Positions 1 through 11,400 of a stretch of DNA of 64,000 nt are shown here, piece after piece. The stretch's first letter is position 1; the number at the start of each line of letters is the position of its first letter. A program made the position numbers and the translations under genes. The DNA comes from Burkholderia lata (lineage in GTDB: Bacteria > Pseudomonadota > Gammaproteobacteria > Burkholderiales > Burkholderiaceae): contig NC_007510.1 in NCBI RefSeq assembly GCF_000012945.1, forward strand, positions 1 through 64,000. Reading direction: 5' to 3'. The notes below the pieces were generated by a model. It was not told where the DNA came from and ran no database searches. It saw nothing but the letters and a program-made list of their open reading frames with translations.

Positions 1-75
1 TTCGGGCCTTGTTGCGCTACCGCGACAAGGGCGCCGGCGAGCCGCGCTGTGCACGCAAAAAACGACAGTTACTTG

Positions 76-1653
76 ATGAACGATTTCTGGCAACACTGTT
101 CCGCACTGCTGGAGCGCGAGCTGACGCCCCAGCAGTACGTGACGTGGATCAAACCCTTGGCCCCGGTGGCCTTCGATGCGTCGGCGAACACGCTGTCCAT
201 CGCCGCGCCGAACCGCTTCAAGCTGGACTGGGTCAAGAGCCAGTTTTCGGGACGGATCACTGATCTGGCCCGCGAATTCTGGAACACGCCGATCGAAGTC
301 CAGTTCGTCCTCGATCCCAAGGCAGGCATGCGCAGCGCCCCTGCCGGTGCAGCACCGGCCGCCCCGCGCGCGCCGCTGGCTCCGACCGGCCCGGCCGCGA
401 CCGTGGCTGCGATCGCCGCCAACCTGGCCGCGAATGCTTCGGCTGCGCCCACCGCGCCGGCCGACGTGCCGATGACGCCGTCGGCCGCCGCCGCGCATCA
501 CCTGAACGCCGACGACGCCGACATCGACCTGCCGAGCCTGCCCGCACACGAAGCGGCCGCCGGCCGCCGCACATGGCGTCCGGGCCCGGGTGCCGCGCCC
601 GCCGCCGGCGGTGAAGCCGATTCGATGTACGAACGTTCGAAGCTGAACCCCGTGCTCACGTTCGACAACTTCGTGACCGGTAAGGCGAACCAGCTCGCGC
701 GCGCCGCCGCGATCCAGGTCGCGGACAACCCCGGCATCTCGTACAACCCGCTGTTCCTGTACGGCGGCGTCGGCCTCGGCAAGACCCACCTGATCCACGC
801 GATCGGCAACCAGCTGCTGCTCGACAAGGCCGGCGCGCGGATCCGCTACATCCACGCCGAGCAATACGTGTCGGATGTGGTGAAGGCGTACCAGCGCAAG
901 GCGTTCGACGACTTCAAGCGCTACTACCACTCGCTCGACCTGCTGCTGATCGACGATATCCAGTTCTTCTCCGGCAAGTCGCGCACGCAAGAGGAATTCT
1001 TCTACGCGTTCGAGGCGCTGGTCGCGAACAAGGCGCAGGTGATCATCACCAGCGACACGTATCCGAAGGAAATTTCGGGCATCGACGATCGCCTGATCTC
1101 GCGCTTCGACTCGGGCCTCACCGTCGCGATCGAGCCGCCCGAGCTGGAAATGCGCGTCGCGATCCTGATGCGCAAGGCGCAGTCGGAAGGCGTGAACCTG
1201 TCGGAGGACGTCGCGTTCTTCGTCGCGAAGCACCTGCGCTCGAACGTGCGCGAACTCGAAGGCGCGCTGCGCAAGATCCTCGCGTATTCGAAGTTCCACG
1301 GCCGCGAGATCTCGATCGAGCTGACCAAGGAAGCTCTGAAGGACCTGCTGACCGTGCAGAACCGGCAGATTTCGGTCGAGAACATCCAGAAGACCGTCGC
1401 CGACTTCTACAACATCAAGGTCGCCGACATGTATTCGAAGAAGCGCCCCGCGAACATCGCGCGGCCGCGGCAGATCGCGATGTATCTCGCGAAGGAACTC
1501 ACGCAGAAGAGCCTGCCGGAAATCGGCGAGCTGTTCGGCGGGCGCGACCACACCACCGTGCTGCACGCGGTGCGCAAGATCGCCGACGAACGCAGCAAGG
1601 ACGCGCAGCTCAACCACGAGCTGCACGTGCTGGAACAGACGCTGAAGGGCTGA
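76..1653 (+). CDS. dnaA: Chromosomal replication initiator protein DnaA
   Basis: DnaA is the AAA+ initiator that binds DnaA boxes, melts the origin and helps load the replicative helicase. The 525-residue product starts with the domain I segment [20 protein letters not shown], followed by an Ala/Pro-rich linker. Walker A (GGVGLGKTH) lies near residue 230, Walker B is [10 protein letters not shown], and the domain IV DNA-binding signature [10 protein letters not shown] is near the C-terminus. I chose the ATG at 76 because it begins the usual family N-terminus; an in-frame GTG at 49 would add nine residues. dnaN and gyrB follow in the classic order. The upstream gene is outside the window. Confidence 0.98.
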
Positions 1654-1681
1654 GCACGCGGCGCGCTTGATAATTCGGCCT

Positions 1682-1713
1682 CCGCCCCAATTTAAGGGGG
1701 GCGGTTCGGTTTT
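1682..1713 (+). terminator. Possible terminator or attenuator between dnaA and dnaN
   Basis: CCGCCCC (1682-1688) pairs with GGGGCGG (1698-1704) around an A/T-rich loop, and a short T run follows. The T run is weak and interrupted, so read-through into dnaN is likely. Confidence 0.45.
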
Positions 1714-1821
1714 GAGGCACAATACTGGTTTGACCGCCCCGGTGGTGGCGGGCCAAGAGCCCGGCCGGCGGGGCGCTGCGAGGCTGCTGCGCTGCAGGCC
1801 GTTACTCAACGAAGGAACTCT

Positions 1822-2928
1822 ATGCAACTGGTCAAGACCGAACGAGACACCCTCCTCAGGCCGCTGCAAACGGTCAGCGGCATCGTCGAACGCCGCCATA
1901 CGTTGCCGATCCTCGCCAACCTGCTGATCACCAAGAACGGCCCGGACGTTTCGTTCCTGTCGACCGACCTGGAGCTGCAGATCACCACGCGCGCCGATTT
2001 CGGCGTCGGCGGCGACCAGGTCGCGACCACCGTCGCCGCGCGCAAGCTGCTCGACATCCTGCGCGCGATGCCTGACGGCCAGGTCACGCTGTCGCTCGCC
2101 GACAAGCGCCTCACCGTTCAATCCGGCAAGAGCCGTTTCGCACTCCAGACGCTGGCGGCCGACGAGTTCCCGACCGTCGCGCAGGCGAAGGATTTCGGCG
2201 CAACGCTCACCGTCCCGCAGAAGTCGTTCCGCCAGCTGCTCGGCATGGTGCACTTCGCGATGGCGCAGCAGGACATCCGCTACTACCTGAACGGCATGCT
2301 GCTCGTCGTCGACGGCGACCAGCTGATGGCCGTGGCCACCGACGGCCACCGCCTCGCGTTCTCGTCGATGAAGCTCGAAGGCGGCACGTTCGGCCGCCAG
2401 GAAGTCATCGTGCCGCGCAAGACGATTCTCGAGCTGCAACGCCTGCTCGAAGACATCGACGACACCGTCACCATCGACATCGCGCAAACCCAGGCCAAGT
2501 TCACGTTCGGCCAGGTCGAGCTCGTGTCGAAACTCGTCGAGGGCAAGTTCCCCGACTTCCAGCGCGTGATCCCGAAGGCGCACAAGAACACGTTCGAGAT
2601 CGGCCGTGAAGAGCTGCAGCGTTCGCTGCAGCGCGCGGCGATCCTGACCTCGGACAAGTTCAAGGGCGTGCGCTGCATCATCGCGCCGGGCCAGCTGAAG
2701 ATCATGTCGACCAACGCCGATCAGGAAGAGGCGCAGGAAGAACTGGAAATCGCCTACCAGGGCGATACCGTCGACATCGGCTTCAACGTCACGTATCTGC
2801 TCGACGTACTCGCGAACCTGAAGGTCGACACCGTGCAGGTGAGCCTCGGCGACGCCAGCTCGAGCGCGCTGATTACCGTGCCCGAGAACGAAGAGTTCAA
2901 GTATGTCGTGATGCCGATGCGCATCTGA
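1822..2928 (+). CDS. dnaN: DNA polymerase III beta subunit (sliding clamp)
   Basis: DnaN forms the dimeric ring that tethers DNA polymerase III and other clamp-binding proteins to DNA. The 368-residue length and the three-fold repeated clamp architecture fit the family. Recognisable segments are the N-terminal MQLVKTERDTLLRPLQTVSG, the central DGHRLAFSSMKLEGG and the C-terminal YVVMPMRI, where the terminal VMPMRI ending is typical. It lies 168 bp after dnaA and ahead of gyrB, all on the same strand. Confidence 0.98.
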   Translation: MQLVKTERDTLLRPLQTVSGIVERRHTLPILANLLITKNGPDVSFLSTDLELQITTRADFGVGGDQVATTVAARKLLDILRAMPDGQVTLSLADKRLTVQSGKSRFALQTLAADEFPTVAQAKDFGATLTVPQKSFRQLLGMVHFAMAQQDIRYYLNGMLLVVDGDQLMAVATDGHRLAFSSMKLEGGTFGRQEVIVPRKTILELQRLLEDIDDTVTIDIAQTQAKFTFGQVELVSKLVEGKFPDFQRVIPKAHKNTFEIGREELQRSLQRAAILTSDKFKGVRCIIAPGQLKIMSTNADQEEAQEELEIAYQGDTVDIGFNVTYLLDVLANLKVDTVQVSLGDASSSALITVPENEEFKYVVMPMRI

Positions 2929-2953
2929 CGCGCGCGACATCACGACACACACC

Positions 2954-2982
2954 AGGGGGCGGCAAGCCCCTTTGGCGTTTTT
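2954..2982 (+). terminator. Intrinsic terminator after dnaN
   Basis: GGGGC (2956-2960) and GCCCC (2966-2970) form a short GC stem with loop GGCAA, followed by a T-rich stretch ending in TTTTT at 2978-2982. It falls 25 bp after the dnaN stop. Confidence 0.55.
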
Positions 2983-3093
2983 ATGGCGAACCGACAACCC
3001 GTCCCTTTGGTGCCTCACCGGTGCCTTGGACGGGCCAGGAAAACTGGAGCGGCCCGGCGTTTTCGCAAGGAAACGCACCATGCCGCCGCTTGA

Positions 3094-5595
<2,502 letters not shown>

Positions 5596-5839
5596 CACCG
5601 CCTGACGTGCAGGGTGAGACTGGAGCCAAGTTCTTGAGACTGAAGCGGCAGAATTGATGAGACTGCCGGGATTAACGTCCCGGCAGGATCAGCGACAGAG
5701 CCGCAAGTGTGGCCTCGAGGCACCAAGTAGATGTTGGTTTCTACGACTATCAGTTTGGTGGGACGCTGGCCGAGAGCACATCACAGATGAGGAACCGTCT
5801 CCCACACACCTCGGGGGCTTGGACCCACAATCTTGTGAC

Positions 5840-5892
5840 GTCCGCTTTCGCAATGCGAAGGTCGCGAGTTCGCCCCCCCCATCCGCTCCACC
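5840..5892 (+). other. tRNA-3'-end-like sequence, candidate attachment-site scar
   Basis: The segment contains a T-arm-like GGTCGCGAGTTCG, then a C run, CCGCTCC and ACC, which resembles the 3' part of a tRNA acceptor and T-arm. A perfect 13-bp hairpin follows 10 bp later, as is common behind tRNA genes. I could not fold a complete tRNA upstream of it, and I found no second copy at the far end of the island. It may be the scar of an integration event at a tRNA gene. This is inference. Confidence 0.3.
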
Positions 5893-5901
5893 GATAAAAT
5901 C

Positions 5902-5937
5902 AAAGGGTTACAGGTGATTTTCCTGTAACCCTTTTCT
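5902..5937 (+). terminator. Strong hairpin terminator
   Basis: AAAGGGTTACAGG (5902-5914) and CCTGTAACCCTTT (5922-5934) are perfect inverted repeats around a 7-nt loop, followed by further T/C-rich sequence. The form is that of a rho-independent terminator, possibly bidirectional. Confidence 0.6.
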
Positions 5938-6352
5938 CTTTTCTGGACGCCATGTAACCGCTGTGTAACCGGATTTGGTCAACTTCGATCCATCTCGTTC
6001 GATACTGTGAGTTCGGGCGTGGCAAACCCACTTGGCAGCTCCCCCCACTTTCAAATTATGCGCCGCCCACGATTGAGCTGATCGGCAATGTGGCGTGGCG
6101 TCGCCGAGAGTCTGCTGCCTCCTGTGCGCCATGCCGGGCCAGCACGCGAGCGGTTGAGCTGAAGGTACGTAAAAGCGCGAGCAACACCAATACGGATACT
6201 CCGCCTCACTGCTACGCGATGCCTTGCCGGTCACTTGCTCTCGATCGGAGTTTGACTGGCGCGTACGTTGACATGTCACATGGGTGTCGCCGTGCACGAT
6301 AGAATGCACCGCTACAGGCGACAGGCCTGCCAATCAAAACGGTGACGGGGCT

Positions 6353-7117
6353 ATGGCGGACCACCAATTACCAGATGGCCGGTCCAGCGAACTGGCACCG
6401 GGTAACCTGGAATATGACAGTCGGGGCAAGCTGTATGTCATGAGGCCTGGGTTCGAGTCCATGTTTGACTTCTCGCCGGAACGCATTCTGACTTGGCTGT
6501 CTGAGGAGTTTGGAGACGGGGAGCCAATCAACTCTAGAGTGGGGGCCGCTTGCGAAATCCCGGCCCGTCTGGGCCAGCCAGCCTTGCCGATCCTGGCAAC
6601 GATTGCGCGCGCAATAAAGCGGCAGCAAGCTTTGCGTATTGCGTATCACTCGATCGGTACGGGCCGGAGTGAACGTGAAATTGCGCCGTTTGCACTGCTG
6701 GACTCAGGTTTGCGATGGTATGCCCGAGCCTATGACCGTAAGTCAGGTGAATTCCGCGATTTTGTACTGACGCGGATCCAGGATGCCTCGATCTTGCACG
6801 ATAACGTGATTGAGCCGCCTGAGCAGCCTGACCAAGATATCCAATGGTGCCGAATCGTTGAGCTGGAGCTGGTTCCGAATCCGGATCAGGCACATCCCAA
6901 AATTACGGAGCTCGATTACGGTGTGCGTGACGGCATGCTCAAGGTAAGACTGCGTGCTGCGACGGCCGGGCATGTGTTGCGCAAGTGGAGTGTGGATTGC
7001 TCGCCGGATCACAGCCTACGCGGGAATGAGTACCGGCTTTGGCTGAGGGATCATCTCGCGTTGTGCGGGGTAACGAATGCGGTACTGGCGCCCGGTTACG
7101 CGTGCAAAGAGATATAG
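6353..7117 (+). CDS. WYL-domain regulator, BrxR-like, lacking its N-terminal winged helix
   Basis: This is probably the transcriptional regulator of the defence operon that follows. The central part is a WYL domain (KRQQALRIAYHSIG, then LRWYARAYDRKSGEFRDFVL), and the C-terminal ~85 residues resemble the WCX domain of BrxR/CapW-type repressors. In those proteins a winged helix-turn-helix precedes a segment like ELAPGNLEYDSRGKLYV. Here that segment is only about 13 residues from the start, and an in-frame stop (6269-6271) excludes a longer reading frame. The DNA-binding domain therefore appears to be missing. The start could instead be the GTG at 6284. The brxA-like gene follows after 6 bp. Confidence 0.7.
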   Translation: MADHQLPDGRSSELAPGNLEYDSRGKLYVMRPGFESMFDFSPERILTWLSEEFGDGEPINSRVGAACEIPARLGQPALPILATIARAIKRQQALRIAYHSIGTGRSEREIAPFALLDSGLRWYARAYDRKSGEFRDFVLTRIQDASILHDNVIEPPEQPDQDIQWCRIVELELVPNPDQAHPKITELDYGVRDGMLKVRLRAATAGHVLRKWSVDCSPDHSLRGNEYRLWLRDHLALCGVTNAVLAPGYACKEI

Positions 7118-7123
7118 AAGCTA

Positions 7124-7882
7124 ATGGATAAGCAGTTTTCAACAATCGGGTATGGATTCCTTCTGGAAGAGACTCTCATGCTGCTGGACGCCGCACTGGA
7201 GAGCAATGACGCACAAGCCGTGCGTGGCTCTTGTATCCAATATTGGCCTCAGAAGTCCGAGTCCAACAAGGAGAAACTGTGGCAACATATGAAATATCGT
7301 TTCCTGGAAATCGAGAACAACTCAATTAAAAACACTCCATTTCTGAAAATATTTCGAAAGATTCGGAGCAGTGATGAAGCGGTTCACGATCTGGTGTTTT
7401 TCCAGCTGTGCATCACTACTCCGATTCTTCTTGAAACCCTTTCGCTTTTGGTCACAGACAGTTTCCTGAATACCGGCGAGGCCCTTTTCTCTCGCTACCA
7501 CCTCGACCAGCTCCTGGAACGCAAATACGAGCGAATGCCTCAGTCGACTCGAGATCGAGTGCGGTCGATTCTTGTTAAAGCAGGACGTCTGAAGCTGACG
7601 AAATCCAATTACTCGGTGACGACATACTGCCCAACCGAGGCAGTGTTGGGCTATGCGCTCTACCACGACGCATCAAAAAACGGTTGGCGGGCACCATCAA
7701 CAGCCACGGTCGTCAATGAAGGATCCATAGCCCCCATTTTCATGTGCAACCGCGCCTTGCTGATTGCCGGAGTCAACAAGCTCGCAATCAAGGGGCACTG
7801 TGAATATCATCGGCACGGTAGCACGGATCAAGTCCAACTGATTCATCGATCACTGGAGGAGTATGTCGATGCTTGGAGATAA
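7124..7882 (+). CDS. BrxA-like (DUF1819-like) protein
   Basis: The 252-residue soluble protein has a central region (residues about 60-165) that reads like BrxA/DUF1819. It has WQHMKYRFLEI, an alpha-helical FFQLCITTPILLETLSLLVT, a helix ending LDQLLERKYERMPQ, and STRDRVRSILVKAGRL where BrxA proteins carry a conserved 'T...KL...L...GL' segment. BrxA is a small DNA-binding protein found in several BREX types. Its position, overlapping a BrxF-like gene by 20 bp, supports the call. The family call rests on pattern only, and another small helical protein is possible. Confidence 0.5.
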   Translation: MDKQFSTIGYGFLLEETLMLLDAALESNDAQAVRGSCIQYWPQKSESNKEKLWQHMKYRFLEIENNSIKNTPFLKIFRKIRSSDEAVHDLVFFQLCITTPILLETLSLLVTDSFLNTGEALFSRYHLDQLLERKYERMPQSTRDRVRSILVKAGRLKLTKSNYSVTTYCPTEAVLGYALYHDASKNGWRAPSTATVVNEGSIAPIFMCNRALLIAGVNKLAIKGHCEYHRHGSTDQVQLIHRSLEEYVDAWR

Positions 7883-8408
7883 CAAAACGACTCCAGCTCA
7901 GGCCAAGGCGCTCAATGAGCTGATAGGGTTGGTTGGCGATAGGCACGTTGGAGGCCGGACCCTTTGCTGCCTGATAGGCGGTCAAGGTTCCGGAAAAACA
8001 TGGCTTGCGGAACACATATCGTCGCTGGACAAATTTGGGCTGGTCCGATATGTGAGCGTGAATGACATCATTCTCGACCTATTGGCCAAAGATCCCATGT
8101 TTGGCGACGTGTTTGATTTCAATGCTACGACCATCGCGGCTGATCTTAAACGCTATGGGAACAAATTTCGGAAGGCAGTACATGACCTTGCTGCCGAGCA
8201 GCTATTGCCAGAGGGGTTGACCATTCTAGATCACCTGGAATTGGTTTTTGCACTCGGCATGGACCCCATGACTACCTGGTACAACGATGCCGTGGGGAAC
8301 AGAAGAATTTTACTGGTGCTGACAGGACGAATGGCTGGTCAGCTTTGCCGCTGCGGGCAGTACACCCTGACTCGTGGAGATCAACCAATTGTAGAGCTGG
8401 AGGGCTGA
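7863..8408 (+). CDS. BrxF-like P-loop ATPase
   Basis: This 181-residue single-domain P-loop NTPase has Walker A GGQGSGKT at residues 39-46 and a Walker-B-like strand LTILDHLELVF near residue 123, followed by RRILLVLTGR. Size, order of motifs and position directly before the large BrxC-like ATPase match BrxF of type 3 BREX. The start is well placed behind a GGAGG ribosome-binding site and overlaps the upstream gene by 20 bp, suggesting translational coupling. The next gene begins 1 bp after its stop. Its biochemical role is not established. Confidence 0.6.
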   Translation: MSMLGDNKTTPAQAKALNELIGLVGDRHVGGRTLCCLIGGQGSGKTWLAEHISSLDKFGLVRYVSVNDIILDLLAKDPMFGDVFDFNATTIAADLKRYGNKFRKAVHDLAAEQLLPEGLTILDHLELVFALGMDPMTTWYNDAVGNRRILLVLTGRMAGQLCRCGQYTLTRGDQPIVELEG

Positions 8409-8409
8409 C

Positions 8410-11400
8410 ATGGCACTCATGAAGGATATGTTTGATTTCACGCCCGTCAGTAGCTGGGTGGAAAACTTCAACGAGTCGACTCACGATTCGATCAGCCGGA
8501 CGCGGACCTTCGAAAGCTTCGTTATGCTGCCCGAAGTTGAGGAATCTGCCCGAATTATCCTGGACAGAATTCACCGCTCGCAGGGTCGTGGTTTTTTCAT
8601 CACTGGTCTATACGGTTCCGGCAAGACCATATTCATGGCATGGCTATCCGCCATTCTGACCGAACCAACGCTGCGCAAACAGCTCCTCGATACCAAGCCC
8701 GAATGGGGCATGGATGCGCTCGCACCGCGAAAATTCCTTACGATCAATTTTACTGCCATTGAAGTACCTGACGAGACCCTCGAACAGGCCTTCTGGAACT
8801 CGGTTACCGACCACTTGCGCCATCTCGCGCCACCAGTAACGGCGACCTTGTCCAATACCGACGCCTATCTGGAGACCTTTTACAATCAAACCGCCAGCGG
8901 GACGCGCAGCGATGCGGAGAAGTGGATTCGCGACAACCGGAATCTCTCCGTCAATCAGCTTCGCTCTTACGACAAGGAATACCAGAAGACCATAATTGAG
9001 CAAGCAGTAGCCGCCATGAACATTCAGCTCGTCCAGGACCGCACCACGGTCACGGAGAAGGTCAAAAGGCTGGTTGAGATTGCCAAAGAACGCGGTTACG
9101 AGGGTGTTTTGGTTTTTATTGATGAGTTGTATCTTCACCTGATTCAAAGCGACGAACACTTCAACCGGGGCACTGCATTCCTTGGGCAATTGGCCGAAGC
9201 AGGATTGGCCGGAGATCAGCCATTCTGGGTTTTTGGCGCGGTTCAAGAGGAAATCCAAGCCATCGCTCGCCAAGCCGGGCGCAATTACGATACAGAGCTG
9301 ATGGGCAAGCTTTCCGGGCAATCCGGCCGCTTCCAGTCCATCAATATTCCGGTCACGCAATTTCATCGCATCTACAACCATCGGTTGTTCCGCGAAAACT
9401 CAAAATGCGTTCACAAGCTCGCCGATGCCTTCAAGGCTGAAATTCAGCCTCATTTCCGGGGAGCTTTTACAGACTTCCTGAAGCGTTACTTCCGCGAACG
9501 TGAACCCATCACCGACGAGGCAAAACACTTTGCCGACGTCTATCCCATGCACCCCTTCGGGCTCTACTGCCTTACCGCGATTACTAACCGGGGCGGCAGA
9601 TCCCGTGGCGCGCTGGGATTTGTTCAGGAGTTCATTGAAAAACGCCTGCAGGATGCCAGCGACTGGAAACGTATCGCGGTGCTTGATGATGTGTTCGACT
9701 ACGAGGATCTCCGCAACAAGATCATTCAGGACGATCCCGAGATGGCCAAGTATTACGGAATGTTCGAGCGATTCTGCGGCACAGCCAGGGACGAGGTCCT
9801 TTCGCGCGCGCCCTATAAACGCTGGTCGGACGCCGATCAAGCTGCCGCCAAGGTAGCAAGCGAGCGTTTGATTAAATCTTTGATCGTCCTCTCAATGGTC
9901 AAGGAGGAACTTTCCGTTTCCAAGTTAAACGACGCGCTCTTGCTGCGATGGCCTGGCAAAGAAAGTGATCCCGCGGGCAGCGACCAGGAAACGGTCCGAA
10001 TCCTAGAGAAGATTGCCCAAACATTTCCGCCCCTTCGTCAGAAAGGCAGCGGGGATACTCTGAGCTTTTTCCTCTCTGTCGAAGGTGACGGCGGCGAGCG
10101 CGAGGAACTATTGGTCGAAGTCGAGCGGGTCAAGAATGGCTTCGCGCCAGACATTCAGCTTGAGAGCGCCTACCGTTCCCATCTTGAACTGTTCCTCCGC
10201 TTCCCGGGCAGCCCACTGGGCGGCACAGTGCCACCACAAAATGGCTTCTCGACTCAGCTGGATGTGGAGTGGCAGAGAACTCGCCGCTCTCTTGACTATC
10301 GGCTTGAGCCAGTCACGGCGCTCACCAATGATCACGCGGTCATCGGCTTTGTCAAAGACGTGCCAGCCACCAAGGCGTTGCACCTGGCTGTGCTCTACCC
10401 ATCTGCCTCACCGCTCGATGTCGAGATGGACGCGGTCGGCCATGGCAACGGGCGAACCCTTATGTGGCTACCTGCCACACTGCCAGCCCAAGATATAGAT
10501 GAGCTCGAGCGTAGCATGGCGTTGGTCAAGCTCTATGGTGACTACCAGTCTCAGGTTAACGCGGGCGGCGCTTCGCAATCCGTCCGTCGCAAGCTTGAGC
10601 TGTTGGGAGAATGGATTGACCTTCCCGCCGGCACTAAATCGGCCCAGCCAGCCCGCAAGGCCACGGAGATTTTGCTCGAGTCCTTTGTGAGCGGAGAAAT
10701 CCGCCAGTGGAACACCAAGGATCAAGTATGGGAGATCCTCTGTGAGCCCGCAGAACTACTTTCCCTTTACCAGAGCATTCCGCAGAGCGAACGTTCTCTG
10801 GAGCGGCTCTTGGAAAAGGTCGCTGCCAAAGCGCTGAACAAGGTATTCCAGTTCCATCCGGATTTTAGGGAGACCTATTCGTTTGCCGCGGACTTGAGTT
10901 CAGCCATGCGGCGACGCGTGCTGGAGGCCATATGGAAAGGCCGCGTAACCGATGGGGATGGTACTGCCAAGGCCGACCTTGAAAAGTACCTTGCTCCGCT
11001 TGGCTTGCTCAACACCGGCGTGCCCGGGGAGGTCTCGGTTACACTGGCCGTCAGCAGCGTGGAGGCATTCAAAAAGTCGAAGGAACGAATTCGGGACAAC
11101 ATCCGCAAGGCAAGCCCGCCTGCCACCAGCATCGCGGAAACCCGCAAACGGCTAAAAACCACGGATCTGGGATTGACTGACACCTGGGTGGATGTCCTGA
11201 TCACGCTGCTCATCAGCACCGGGGAAATCAGCGGCGTCACCATTCACGGTAAAACGGTCTCCCAAGACGACCGGACCATTGGCAGTCCAATTGACTGGCT
11301 TCAGGAGCTGGATGAACTCCGTCCTGGGACGCGTCCGGATGAAACTCTGTGGCACGACCTCACCGAGTCGCTTCACGCCCTTAGCCTCTGGAAGGAGGGC

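Larger units (their letters stand above)
5596..6352. other. Intergenic left edge of the accessory island
   Basis: I see no convincing gene here. The stretch holds three spaced copies of GAGACTG (5616, 5636, 5659), a perfect 9-bp inverted repeat CTGCCGGGA/TCCCGGCAG (5663-5671 and 5678-5686), a tRNA-3'-end-like sequence ending near 5892, and a 13-bp perfect hairpin at 5902-5934. TTGACA at 6268-6273 and TAGAAT at 6300-6305 lie upstream of the next gene but are 26 bp apart, too far to be one standard promoter. Open frames here look like chance. Confidence 0.5.

Noticed and set aside
6268..6305. A standard sigma-70 promoter (TTGACA...TAGAAT) before the WYL gene
   Set aside because: The boxes are 26 bp apart, much beyond the normal 16-18 bp.
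5908..6333. 141-codon minus-strand frame at the island edge, considered as an integrase remnant
   Set aside because: The protein shows no tyrosine- or serine-recombinase motif.
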